Of a stretch of DNA of 64,000 nucleotides, positions 1 through 11,404 are shown piece by piece. Both the position numbers and the translations under genes were made by a program. Under the pieces are notes generated by a model. It was not told where the DNA came from. It did no database searches and saw only the letters and a list, made by a program, of their open reading frames with translations. Source of the DNA: Numida meleagris (taxonomy: Eukaryota > Chordata > Aves > Galliformes > Numididae); contig NC_034438.1 of assembly GCF_002078875.1 (NCBI RefSeq), forward strand, positions 66,727,404 to 66,791,403, in the 5' to 3' direction. Numbering within the stretch: position 1 is the first letter of the stretch; every line of letters starts with the position of its first letter.

Positions 1-659
1 CACTGTGCTTCCATGATTCTCCCTATGCCTTTATCCGCCTTTATTCACCCTCTACTTTGTTGTTTTAGTATTGTTTTTATTACTATTATTGTTAAGACTT
101 GAATGTCACCCAAAAGATTTGGGGAACCTGTTTTGAAAAGCAAACTCAAAACTGAAGAGAGTGGCCAGGGCAGACCTCAAGGAAAGGCCACGAGGTTCTT
201 AGGAATGATCAGTACCGGTTTGGGGATTTTTCTGATTTTCCTCAGTGGAAATGCATGCTGTTGTTGACTGCCCACTTTGCCAAAGATCTGTATCCCCATG
301 AGAGGCCTCTCCAGGGGGATGAGATCAACAGGAGCTCCCAGCTGAGGCTCGTCAGCAAACATGCTGAGGATGCACTCCTGCATCCAGACCAATCCTCTGA
401 TTTCTGTCCATTCTCGACAGCACGGGCTGCAGACAGACAGCCTGCACCACCATGGTTCTCTTCGTGGGCTGCTGCCTCCTTCAGCCCTGATCCAGCTGCT
501 TCTGCGTGGGCTCCTCCAGGGGCAGGTCCCATTTGGAGGCAGCTGGGGCAGGCTCTTTTCCGCTGTGGGACAGCACCGAGGCTCTCCTCATGATGGTAAC
601 ACCCACAGCCCACCACTACAGAAACCTTGCACATCAGCTCAACACAGGAGGAAACCAAG
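1..659. other. 3' flank of the MROH-like gene, with an unassigned open stretch
   Basis: No gene is recognised here. The first 170 bases are AT-rich. From about 180 to 600 the minus strand has open frames (71 aa at 177-392, 138 aa at 242-658). Part of this composition looks coding-like, for example a short ATG-initiated frame (ATG near 595) reading KWDLPLEEPTQKQLDQ before a TGA. I could not match it to a family or link the parts by splice sites. It could be the first exon of a second, downstream gene on the minus strand, or a decayed copy. Confidence 0.2.
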
Positions 660-720
660 GGAACAGCTCTGTAATTGAAGTTTATTGATCAGGGTCATCT
701 TTTGCAGGACAGGTGGCTTT
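660..720 (-). terminator. Short 3' UTR and polyadenylation signal of the MROH-like gene
   Basis: After the TGA (723-721) the minus strand carries a canonical AATAAA at 686-681, only 35 nt beyond the stop. Cleavage would be expected about 10-30 nt later, near 655-672, giving a 3' UTR of roughly 50-65 nt. The match between the predicted last exon and an immediate poly(A) signal supports the gene model's 3' end. Confidence 0.7.
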
Positions 721-3700
721 TCAGAGCCAGCACCACAGCGCTGCAAGCCTGCTCCGTGCCGATGATGCCTGCTGCCTTTGACGACTCAGCATCAGGATCG
801 TCCCACGTGCCAGGTTACAGACTGCTGGATCGGCGTCATCTTCCAAAGGCTGAAGGGCTGCAACAGAGGGCAACAGAGCAGAGATGAAACCCACTGACCT
901 TCACAGACCTGCCAGTATCCCCTCCACACCATGACAGCCCCACCCACTGCTTTTCCAGGCCAGGAGGAGCATGTGCGACTGAGCGATCAGCTGGAAGCCA
1001 CTGCTCAGGAGTGCTCCATGTGGCCCAGGAATGTTCCTCTGCCCCTGCAGCATTTCCTTGCAGCAGGGCAAGGCACAGCTGCACGCTGCCCAGGCTCTGC
1101 CCCCTGCCGCCAGCCCCAGCACACACAGCGCTGCCCTCACTCACCACTGCAGATTTCATTCAGTTTTTCCTCAGTTTGGTCCCAGGAGTGCTGCAGAGCC
1201 AGCCCTAGGTAAAGAGCTCCCGTCAGACCCCCACTCCCCAGCACGCTCCCAGGAGCGCAGACCCCAGCCCCACCAGCCCAGCTGCTTCCCCTCCTGTGCC
1301 CCAAGCAGGGACAGTGCCAGAGAGGGGACCTGAGCAAGGCACCCACGGGGGCTACTGGCATGGGTAGGGCGTATCTGGGGGCTACAGGGCTGCGCATCGC
1401 TGCCAGGGCAGTGCCCAAAGAGGGACCCAGGAGCTGGGCTCACCAATGAATTTGACAGCCTCAGATCGCAAAGAGGCCTGAGAATCCTTCAGGTATGGCA
1501 GGCTCTGCCAAAGGTATCCTTCCACTCTGCTCCTGTCCTGCTGCAGCTGGAGAAGAACACGGAAGCATGGGGCTTGCAGACCCTCCCCAGATGCTGGTGC
1601 ACCTCCTTCTGCCAGCATCCCCTTCCCCAGGAAAAAGGTGAGGGCTGTGTGGTTGTCCTTACCAAGCACTTCCTGATCCCCACTATGTTCTCCTCGCGGG
1701 CCTTGTGCTTGAGCTCCTTCCACTTCAGGCATTTCGCACAAGCAACGAGGGTTTCCCTAGAGGCCTACAGAGAACAGATGCTGGGAGATGGCACCACAGA
1801 CACACGTCCCAAGAGCTGGGATGCTTTCCGCCCTCGTCCTCAATTCACAGACCACCCCTGAGGTGCCAGCACACCCTTGCCTGCGTACTGCTCAGGCCTG
1901 AAATTCGTACCTGTGCAACACTCGGGGTCTCATCACTCATGTGAAACAGCAGAGGGAGCAGGCCCCTGCGCACGTTCTTCTTCATGGTTCCCTTTTTCCA
2001 CCACACCGCAGCCTCTGTCACATCTTTGAAGAGGCGGATGGAACACTCTCGCACCTCACTTGACACCTGGGGGAGAAGGACAGGAGGACCTCAGCAACAC
2101 ACTCTCGCTGCCCATGGTGAGCACAAGCGTAGACGTGGCAGACGTGAAGGGAGAAGCTTCGGAGTCACATTCTGAACAAAGGTGCTGTGGGCCCATGTAA
2201 AGCAATGCAACACATTTCCAGCCTGTGCCTGGCAGTGCTCCCCCAGCCACCCCACCAGGTCAAAGCAGAGCTCCCTGGGCACCGGGCCAAGGAGGAAACA
2301 GGGCTGACCCTCGGCAACGCCTCCGGGGCACATGCTGCCTGCTTAACATCTATGTCCCTGCTGCAGCACCTGGGGAGAATGCCTGGTGCTGGTAGTAAAG
2401 GAAGCACTGGAGGGTCTGAAGGCAAACTTAGGCAGCAGATGCTTTGCTCAGGGGCTGGGCTGGGCCTCACAACACCCCCAACAGCCAAGCTGCCAGGGAG
2501 AAGGCTGGCTGGGCTGCAGAGCCCAGAAGGCATCCCATGAGAGCCCAGAGAAGCAAAGAAAGGAGAAGGCCCTTTTGCTGAGCACCCAACTGCAGTGCTC
2601 CAGCACCAGACTTACGTGATTAAATAGAGGCAGGAGCTTCTGAGCCAGCTTCAGAGCAATGGGACTGGCCTCTCTCTTCCCCAGATAACTCATGAGAAGT
2701 CTGCAGATATTCAGCACCTTCAGAACAATGTGCATGTTGGCAAACTGCAGGGTCTCCATGATGTCTGGAAGCAGGGCCCATATTTCTCTTGCCTGTACAA
2801 AACATACAGTTTCCTTTTCATCAAGAGGGCAATGCCCACCATGGCCTAAAAGCTCTGTTTCCCAAGCACCACACACACGCCTTGTTCCCTGAGGCAGCAG
2901 CAGACTCTGGGCAGCTGGTGGCCATGGGCACACTGACAAGGACATGGGGAGACAGGAGAAGGAGGGCAGGAGAGCAAGGGCTCCACATCCCCTGCTCAGC
3001 CACTCCCTTTTCCAACAGTCCCCCAAGCAACCCATCTGGAAAGCCCCTGGAAATCTCCCCAGGCAGCCACCAGGCCCTACCACAGCCATCACCCCAACTC
3101 CTGAGTCTCAGGCAAGGCCGGGGCACAACACTGCCCACCGCCCCAGCACTAGGCTGCCAACAGGGCTTCATGTGACTAGGTTCTGCTCACCGTCTCAGGT
3201 CTCTCAGACAGAAGGCCAAGGCCCCTGAGCGCCAGCCAGAGTATTGGCAGGCTTTCAGTCTTCAAACACCTCTGCAGCAGTGCTGGGTTACATAACTTGT
3301 TCAGGATCTCATCAGTAGGATGCATCATCTGAAACGAATGCAGCAGTGAGTGCCAGACAGAGGCAGCAGGCCTCCCTGCACCCTGCAGCTGCTGGCTCCT
3401 CTGGCAGCTCAGGGCAGGGCCTTGGGGCTGCACAGCCTGGCCTGTGGCAGCAGTGCCTTTGGAGGGCCCCGTGGTCCCCGTGTGCCCCAGGCCTAGCACT
3501 AAGCCGCATGACTTTTTGGCCTGCTCCTCCTGCCCTCTGAGCTTCTAAAGCCTTTGAGGAGCACCTGACCAGCAGGAACTGGCAAAAAAAAGGCTCAGGA
3601 CATTGGTGGCCACTGGCACTTCTGCCTGCTCAGCCTGCTTGGAGGCAATGGCTCTCCCTGGCCCCTGCCATGGCCCCAACTGTGCCCCTGCCTTGCCCCA

Positions 3701-6700
3701 GGTTTCCAGGCTGGGGGAGCAAGGCGGGGGGGGGACAGGGAGCTGGGGAAAGAGAGCTCTGAAGGAGAGCACGGTTCCTTGTCCGGTAACTCACAGTCAA
3801 GGAAAGGAGGCCAGAATCCTCTGTGGTGATATTAAAGACCCCACACAGCTCTGGGTCCTGGAGAACATGGCGCAGTTCTTCCAGGATCCTCTCTGAAGTT
3901 CCTGTCAGGGAAAGCATTCTCTTCCAGATGTCCAGGGTAGTGCTGCAAACAAAGAGCAATGCTGTGTCAGCAGGGCTGCCTCAGCCACAGCGCCATGGCT
4001 CAGGCAGGCCCGGCAGGCCCCAGGCTGTGCTGCAGCCCCGGCCCCGCCGCCCCGCGTCCTTGGGGAGGCCTGGGGTCCCGGCGTGGGCAAGCAGGAGGGG
4101 CTGAGATGGCCTTCCCCGAGGGGCAGGGCAGGAGCCTGGTGGGGGCTCTGGGCTGCCATGGTCGGCGTTGGCTGCTGCAGCCCTGAGCGGCCCACCAGCG
4201 CTGGAAATCACAGTGGGATGGAAGGCCTGCTCCTCGGGGATGTCCTGTAGCTTTCCTTGGCTCTGGCAGCCAGAGCTTCTCTGAGCCCCACTCTTCACAT
4301 GGAACAATTGTGCAGGGCTGTCAGGGCTGGTACCTGTCACTCTGTGGGAGGTCAGTTAACACACTCATCAGCGCATCCCTGGGAAACCGGTTGGTCAGCA
4401 CATCCAGCAAAGAGAGGAGTGTTTGCTGAAGTGATGTGGTGTTGATTTCCAGGTTTCTATGGATCGACCTCAGAATCTCTGGCACCTGTTGTGAGAACAC
4501 AGGGAGAATGCTGCTATTAGTGCAGCCAGTTGCCCTGCTGCCACTGATATTACTGGCCTTCCCGTTGCACTTGGCTGGCTTAAAATGGCTTCAGATGCCC
4601 AAGAGTTGTGGAGGGCAGGGCAGGGCATGGCAATCCAGCCTCAGAGTGCTTACATCTATCAGCCAGGTTCCAGGGTCTCTCAGAACCATATCCAGTACAG
4701 TCTCAGCCCACTTCTTTTCATCAAAGCTGTAGTCTCCAATGATCTTCTCAAGGGTCATAAGGACGATCTTTGTCCTCTGAGAAGGGTGGAGGTTTTTACC
4801 AACTGGCTACAGTAAGAAGGAAAAAGGGAGGGAAGACAAGTTAAACTAGTGAGAGAATACGGTCTGGAGTGGGATGACCACTCAAAAGAAAGGATAAAGA
4901 TGCTCCCTTCAGGGCAGAAGCATGCTGAGGGCTCCCTGCTGTGCCCAAGCTTGTCTCACAGGTACCCCTGAGCTGTAGGCAGCTCTGGGATGCAAAGAAT
5001 GGGAGAGAGCCCAGATGGAAAGTTCCTGGCTCCTTACCTGCTGCCAGAAACTCTTGGTCATGAAACCACTAAGCTTCCACATCTGATTTAAAGCCCTCTC
5101 ACACACAGTTTTGCTCTGGGAGACAGTGAAGGGCAGCAGCACCTGTGAGGAGAGGAGCGCCCGGTTAGCCTGGGAGCTGCTGATGCCCACTCCAGCAGAA
5201 GCAGCTCTGCTGAGCTCCCGGCTGGAATCACAGCATCCATCCAGGCTTCCCCTGAGCTAGAGCCAAGCCCTTCACGGGGCTACTGCCACTGGGATCCCTT
5301 GCCGGCTTCAGCTGCTGCCAGTGCCATTTCCATGGAGAGGGCTCAAATTCTACCAAAGGGAGCTCTGGGGGCAGAGCTCTGCAACAGACAGACCTCCAAG
5401 ATACTCTGCAGCTGGTTATGGATGCTGGAGGAAGGATGGCTGTCTAGCAACACCTTCAGCATGTTGTCCATAGCATGCAGGGTCTGTAAAGAGAAGAACG
5501 AGTTGTGGAAGTCTTTCAGAGGTCCCTCTCACCCCCAGGAGACTGCTGTGAAGCACGTTGGCTGCCAAGGAAGGACACCCACAGATCCATGCACAGGGAG
5601 ACCCTGGGGCTGCAAAGCTGCTGTGCGCAGACTAGGTTGCAAGCACAGGGTGTTGCCAGGCCAATGGCAAGAGTATGAGGGAAGGAGTGAGGGGAAGCGA
5701 GGCTGAGACCCTGCCCACAAGGATCTTTCTTAACCTCTGGACACAAATAATCCAGGGAGCAGCCCAGAGGTGTGCGGTCTCCAGTAGTTCACCTGATACG
5801 TACATGGTTGTAGAGGCAAATGTTCAAGCTCTCTTTGGGAGGAAGGCAGAAGATGACGTTGAAGCATATGTTTAAGAGGTGTACTATTTCATCCTCCGAA
5901 ATTGCCTTCACACTGCTGCAAATAAAGAGACATTGTGCTGGGAGCAGTGCCTCCATGCTGAGGCAGGCATAGAACAGGTCATCCCCTGGGAGGGCTCCCT
6001 GGGAGAGATGGGGAGCGCTGCCAGATGGCACGTCCACCTCCACGGGGCTGGCCTGGGTCAGAGGACAGTCCTGAAGCCTCCTGCTTTGGGGCAAGTGCTG
6101 AGACCCAGCGAGGAGCTGCATCAGGGCCACCAGGATTGTGTCCTGGGGATGTGCTGGCAAAACCAGTGGCTGGGCGGGTACCTCAAGGCAGCAATAGCGT
6201 TCATGGTGTGGTATCGCAGTGCTGTGCACAGCTGCTCCCTGGGCTCCTCACACATAAGAACCTGCAAAGCACAACCAGGATAGCACCTGGCAGCTGCCAG
6301 CACCCAGCACCAGCAAACCTGGCAGCGGCTGGCAGAGCCGGAGACGCCCCAGTGCCCCTAACCCAGCGCTGGCATACAGATGCTGCCGTGCTCTTCCACT
6401 GCTGAGGGCTCAGCAACACCTGCAGTCCCATCTGGAGCACCTTGTTGTCTGTGCACAATTTCCCGGCCTCCCCCAGCCACAGCCCTGTCCTCGTAGGGTG
6501 CATGTACCTGGGGCCATGTCCTCTCACCTCAACGTTCTCTGCCAGCTTGTTCCTGTGGCAGAAGACATCCAGGCCCTCTGTCAAGCCCTTATTTCTGGCA
6601 GTGCTGCACAGTGTGATGATACAGTTCAGGAACTGCATCTTCTGCACCAGATCCTGGCAGGCACACAGAGACCAAGGAGTGTGAGCAGGGAGAGCCACGG

Positions 6701-7247
6701 CCAGGGGGACCGAGCACTGTGGGGTGCAGAGCAGTGCGGGACGCCTGCAGGGCAGCAGCTCTGGCCGGCCAGCTGCCCTCCTGCAGCCTACAGGCAGAGC
6801 CAGAGGGACCGTCTGGAGATGCAGGCACAGCCAAGATGGAGACGGCTGCTGCTACCTTTTCCGTGCTGTTGATGTAGGCTTTGATGCCATCTATGACCAC
6901 TTCTTCCACTACGCACAGATGCAGCCAGTCAGCATCTAACCAAGGAGGAGAGTGAGCAGCGCTGTAGAGCGGCCAAAGGCAGGCGCGAGCAGAGGAAGGA
7001 ACTCTGCCCTCTTCTGTGCCCGCTGCCCTGGCACAGCCTGCTGTGGCTGTCAGGACAAGAGGCCCCGGTGTTGAGCAGGGGGCACTCTCTGGCCCAGCCC
7101 TGCCCAGCCCGCTGGGGACCCTCACTCACCAGCATGCAGCGGCTGCACCTCGGTCACCTGGTAGGGCTCCGGTGGAGGTCTTCTCTCCTGGGGAGCCCCA
7201 CTCTTCTCCCAGGCCACCCTGGGGGATCTGGGAGGTTTCCTCTCCAT
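721..7247 (-). CDS. Maestro heat-like repeat (MROH) family protein, 17 coding exons, complete
   Basis: Exons in gene order (plus-strand coordinates): 7130-7247, 6856-6935, 6528-6653, 6182-6261, 5804-5915, 5394-5483, 5038-5142, 4654-4806, 4334-4485, 3795-3942, 3191-3328, 2616-2792, 1911-2066, 1663-1764, 1444-1546, 1145-1204, 721-857. Every intron (116-549 nt) is GT-AG, every junction keeps frame, and the sum is 2037 nt, or 678 aa plus stop. The product is almost wholly amphipathic helical HEAT-like repeats. Diagnostic MROH pieces are EVRECSIRLFKDV and KKNVRRGLLPLLFHM (about residues 497-530), ASRETLVACAKCLKWKELK (546-564), SLPYLKDSQASLRSEAVKFI (594-613), and EPREQLCTALRYHTMNAI (114-131). No signal peptide, membrane segment or catalytic motif is seen, so it is probably an intracellular scaffold; the family's molecular role is poorly known. 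It is shorter than the large MROH members (over 1300 aa) and nearer the small ones. The start is the first in-frame ATG, in good context (A at -3, G at +4). The exact paralogue is not assigned. Confidence 0.9.
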
Positions 7248-7294
7248 CCTGAGGGATGAGGGCTGAGGTTGGGGAGGGAACAGCCACGGGGCTG
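7248..7294 (-). other. Probable 5' UTR part of the first coding exon of the MROH-like gene
   Basis: A good splice acceptor (pyrimidine-rich run ending CCCCCAG, AG at 7295-7296) lies 47 nt upstream of the proposed ATG. The ATG exon may therefore be exon 2 of the transcript, with a short non-coding exon further up in the GC-rich region. The reading frame stays open upstream of the ATG without another in-frame ATG in the next 100 nt, so an N-terminal extension from an upstream exon cannot be excluded. This is inference from splice signals only. Confidence 0.35.
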
Positions 7295-7379
7295 CTGGGG
7301 GTAGAGGGAAATGACGTAGGCTGCACTCGGGGGCTCCTCGCCAGACCCGCACACTCCTGCCCTGTCCCCTCGCTGTCCT

Positions 7380-7500
7380 GCCGGACGCTGCAGGGCTGCC
7401 GTGTCAGTGCCAGCTACCCCGGGGTGTGCCAGGGACGGGTCACAAAGGGCCCCACTGTGACCCGCTGCCCCGCCCGGGCGGGGCTGGCTGCAGGCCCCTA
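7380..7500 (-). promoter_or_regulatory. GC-rich putative promoter of the MROH-like gene, with palindromic GC boxes
   Basis: The DNA just upstream of the start exon is very GC-rich. It contains a perfect 18-bp palindrome at 7467-7484 built from CCGCCC and GGGCGG, i.e. Sp1/KLF-type GC boxes in both orientations. A shorter inverted repeat (GGGTCAC 7437-7443, GTGACCC 7457-7463) sits next to it. I see no TATA box at a fitting distance, which agrees with a CpG-type promoter. Its position 190-240 nt upstream of the ATG is the main reason for the call. Confidence 0.45.
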
Positions 7501-8099
7501 GTTGAAATGGCACAGACCAACTCAGCGGGAGGGATGTGTGCGCCTGCTTACCCAGAAAGCTTTGGAAGTGGGCCAGCAAGCAGCCGGGCTGCAAAGGCTC
7601 TCGTGCTTCTGCTGTGAGGCTGCAGATGGCCTCAGCAGGACAGAGGAGGAAGATTAAGACTCGCTGTCAGCTCAGCAGCTCTTTTGCTTGCAGGCTTGTG
7701 AGATCCAAGGCAGGAATGGGGAAACTTGGGGCTAGAGAATTCACAAAGTGAGGCGGGGAATGCACGTGGTAGACTTGTCCATACGAAGGGGACTGAGGCT
7801 TTGTTTGGTGCATTTGCTTTACGCTTTCTCCTCATGAGCTCATCAACTGAAGCTGATGGTACAAACCCCCTGAGCCCCTCGCTTGGTTTGCAGCCTGCCC
7901 CTCCACGGCTGCAGCTCAGCTCTGCAGAATCTGATAGAGGCCTGAACGTGGGTGGTAGAGAGGTGTGTGGAGGAGGAGGACGACGCAGATGGTGGCAACA
8001 ACCTCCAAGAGTGACTGAGAAGGCCAGGTCCAGCCACAGCTTCTTCAGGGCCATCCAGAAATCCCACGTCCACCCGAGGATGAGGAGTGGTTACACAAA
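7501..8099. other. Upstream flank of the MROH-like gene, no gene seen
   Basis: Moderately GC-rich DNA between the putative promoter and the polypurine tract. Open frames here (e.g. plus 7726-8160, minus 7632-8054) overlap each other on both strands. They have no recognisable domain and no supporting splice sites, so I treat them as chance frames. Confidence 0.4.
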
Positions 8100-8216
8100 G
8101 TCTAGGGAGGGAGGATGGAAGAGAAGGAAGAGAAGGAAGGGAGCAGGGAGACAGGGGTAGAGAGAGGGAGGCAGGAAGGGTGGAGAGGAAGGCAAGGGGA
8201 GGGAGGAAGGAAAAAC
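8099..8216 (+). repeat. Polypurine (GA-rich) low-complexity tract
   Basis: About 115 bases made almost entirely of G and A on the plus strand (GGGAGG, GAAGGAAG and AGAGAGGGAGG units) with only scattered pyrimidines. It lies at the change from the GC-rich genic segment to the AT-rich remainder. Such homopurine runs are common simple repeats and can adopt triplex (H-DNA) form. Confidence 0.75.
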
Positions 8217-8284
8217 TGACAAAAGTATTTTCAGGAAGACTTTGAACCACACATCTATTTTAGACAGCCTGTTATGCCTAATAT

Positions 8285-8790
8285 TCCTAGAATGATAATA
8301 CTGTTTTAGTTGGAAGAGATCCTTAAAGGCAATCTAGTTCAACTAGAACTGCAATGAACAGGGACACCTGCAGAGACATCAGGTTGCCCTGAGCCCGGTC
8401 CACCCTGACCTTGAGTTTCTCCAAGGATGCAGCATCCACTGCCTCTCTGGGCAATCTCTTCCTGGGTCTCACCACCCTTCTTGAAAAAGTGTCTTCCTTA
8501 TATCCAATCTAAATCTCCCTTCTTTAAATTTGAAGCCATTTCCACTTGTCGTACTACAACAGACCCTGCTCATGAGTCTCTCCTTTTCTGTCTCCCCGTT
8601 AGATATTGAAAGGTTGCTAACAGGACACCTGGAGTCTTCCCTTCTCCCGCCTGAACAGCTGCAGCTCTCTCTGCCTGTCCTCTGATGGGAGGTGTTTCGT
8701 CCCTTGAACATCCATTCCCCAATTCCTTGTGGACCTACGTCAATGCTAAGCAAGTATTTTAGTTTCACAAGTCTGGGCCTTGAAGACCTG
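8285..8790 (-). mobile_element. CR1 LINE, 3' end fragment
   Basis: The plus strand shows the reverse complement of a CR1 3' region. It begins near a degenerate octamer tail, then TTGGAAGAGATCCTTAAAGG and ATCTAGTTCAAC, followed by the usual series on hospital-like CR1 landmarks: CATCCACTGCCTCTCTGGGC, then a stretch about paired copies of TTTAAAGCCATTTCC-like and CTCTCCTTTTCTGTCTCC-like text. It is divergent and 5' truncated. The right boundary is soft. Confidence 0.85.
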
Positions 8791-8829
8791 TCACAGAACC
8801 TTTCAGGCCTAATTTCAAAGTGCATAAAA

Positions 8830-11150
8830 ACCCATTTGAATTAAGATTTAAGCTTAGAATGTCAGTACTTAATATTTCAAATGGAGCTTTTCATAATGTT
8901 GATTATTCCTTTGAATGTGAGGATGAGAGAGAGGCATTTGTACCACCAAGATTATTTGGCTTTTCTGTTGTTTAGCTTCATTTCCTGGTAAGGGGCCTGT
9001 AAAACCTGAATTACCAGTGATTTCTATCATAGAGTTTAAAGTATTTATATCAGAGAAAATAGGAAGTGGGTCAAAAGCAAGCACTGTAACCACCATCACA
9101 AAACAAAATAGTAGTCAATACAACTCCTCACCTATATTTTGCTCTCAATCAGTGTTATCCTGTTTGTGTTTCAGGTTTGTATCTGCCTAATCAGCTTTTT
9201 ATTGTAAGGTAATAAATTGTTCACCTGTAGATAGACTGAGGACAAAAAGAACAAAGCATTTTTTAACTAATAGAAGGCATAGAATATTAACACTGTCCTC
9301 CACTCAGCCTTTCCCAGAGAAAACACTGCGAACGAAGACACGTATAAGAAAAATTTGTTGTTCAAGTTATAGATATATTAAGTTGGGAGGGCATAAAGAG
9401 ACATCGTATTTACATTTTTCAGCAATTCAATGTAATCCTGTCAAAAGAACAGAAAAAAATGATTTGTGGAAGTGAAAGAAAAAAATTACTATTGTGGAGG
9501 CAATGGATAAAATAGCTCACAAAGGGGAGAAATGCTGCACCTGTGTAAGACATAGAGGTTTACCTCAATTTTCAATGGTTTCAGGACTTTGTCTCATATA
9601 TTAATATTGGCAGAAGTGTAATAAAAATGGAAGTAGAACATTGATTATTTGATAAACTGTAATACAATTCAGAGTCCCCTATTTTTCTCTCCAGAGAAAA
9701 ATGGAAGACTGCCATACAAAAAACCACTGTCAGACTTTAATCATTGCTTTAAATATGGGTTTTTCTTTTAAAAGCCAGTGAATTTGCAAGTATATGTGTA
9801 CATTCAGTATTCACTGCAAGGCACTCTATAAGCCGCTAACCACAGAGCATCATGGGAAGTAACAACAGCCCTTGAATATACACAACAAACACTTGATCTT
9901 GCAAAGGTTTCATCACATGGATTAAGGAACCAGGCAGTGTGGAACAACAGCACACTCATACCAGCATCACATGTTGCAGTGATTTGTTCACATGCCACAC
10001 CATCCATCTGAAGGCAAGTCAAACTGTGGCTGTTTGTGACTCTAACCCAACAGCTGCTATTTCTGAAAATGCTCCATGAGGGATGTCTCTCAAAGGTTCA
10101 GAAAACAGGACATAATGAAAATTTGACCGGAGATACAATCCACTACCAAATAGCACAGTGCCTTGAAAAATTTTAATAAAGCTTCTTTGAGATGTCACAT
10201 TTTTGCAGACTCCTATAAAGTCTGACCTATTTTTTTGTTGTTTAAAAACTTGTTCACTTTGTCATTTTGTTGCTGTCATAACTGCTGCCTCTCTAGTTTC
10301 CTCCCTGCTCTGGTCTTCATTACTGTGGGGTATTTGTGCAGTGCTTTCACCTCCTCTGCTCTGCTGATGCTGGAGACTCCCTGCTGCAGCAGGGAGTGCA
10401 GGTTAAGATGGATGGAAGCCCTCCCTCAGCCAGAGTGTTCACCATCTCCATCCCCAAAATAAGGTAGAGGATTTTGCTGCGTTCCTGCTTCCACGCTTGG
10501 CTGGGGCATTGTGAAACTTGCACACTGCTCCCTGCTTTAACCCAGCCAAGGCACACAGCACAAGTGTCTGCAGCAGACAGTGTCTGAGTTTCTTGTTGCC
10601 TGTGATGCGATCAGAACCATGTGAGACGTTTAAACAAGACATAGCAGTGTTTAGAAGCTAGGCTGGTGATGGAAAAGGAGCTTGCTGACAGCATCCTGCC
10701 AGTCTGTTTCACAACCCCTGCATAGTTTTTCTCCTTTCCCATTCTCCTTGCCCAACAGACTACTGCTCTTCACTGCTCCTTGGACTCTGTACAGTAATAA
10801 GACAGGCTACTAGACCTGACAAGTTTTTCAACGACATATTTATACTTATCTTTGTCTTTACAAGATTATTCTAAGTCATTATTTCTATACAAGATGCTGT
10901 TTCAACAAGTCAACTGAAAGAGGCACGTATTGCTTCAACAGCAACAGGAAAGTTGGAGGAAAAAGGGCTCGGTAGAAAATACATTCTTCTTGTGTATCTA
11001 AAGCAGTACTTATCAGCTCCATAAATAATGACTTTCTGTAATCTTACTGGTGGGAAAAAGCCCCAGTTATGGCTTTGATGGAAGTGGCAAGAAATTTAAC
11101 TTCTCAGAATAATTCTGCTATTTTGGTTTCCTGCACTGCATACTTTTCAC
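8830..11150. other. AT-rich non-coding stretch, no gene seen
   Basis: No exon, RNA gene or recognisable transposon was found by eye. The only structural item is a perfect 22-bp palindrome at 10376-10397, centred in somewhat GC-richer DNA (10230-10760). All open frames are under 80 codons. Confidence 0.4.
10376..10397. repeat. Perfect 22-bp palindrome
   Basis: The left half ACTCCCTGCTG is followed directly by its exact reverse complement, CAGCAGGGAGT. It has no spacer and could extrude only as a tight hairpin. Function is unknown. Confidence 0.8.
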
Positions 11151-11235
11151 AGAATCATGGAAGCACAGAACATTCTGAGCTGGAAGGCACCCATAAAGAT
11201 ATTCTTCAATGACAGTGAATCCTGTTTACTTATCC
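11150..11235 (-). mobile_element. CR1 LINE, short 3' remnant
   Basis: CACAGAATCATGGAAGCACAG is followed by a diverged GAGCTGGAAGGCACCCATAAAGAT. This matches the reverse complement of the CR1 3' terminus and is about 85 bases long. The next CR1 in the same orientation starts only 170 bases to the right, so the two may derive from one or two insertions. Confidence 0.7.
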
Positions 11236-11404
11236 TCACTGTTCAAAGGAGATTTTTGGCACATAGATGCATTAAGATGATATTTTAGTCTTGCTGACAT
11301 CAAGAGAAAAGGGCTGCCTTTTTGGACAAAATTGTAGGTGGGGACTGGGAATTTTTTTTCCTTTTTCCTTTGCAGTCCTTCTTTCCTATTGTGACACAAG
11401 ACAG

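Noticed and set aside
2448..3092. Minus-strand ORF of 214 aa
   Set aside because: It is read-through of the real exon 2616-2792 into both introns; only the middle part is coding.
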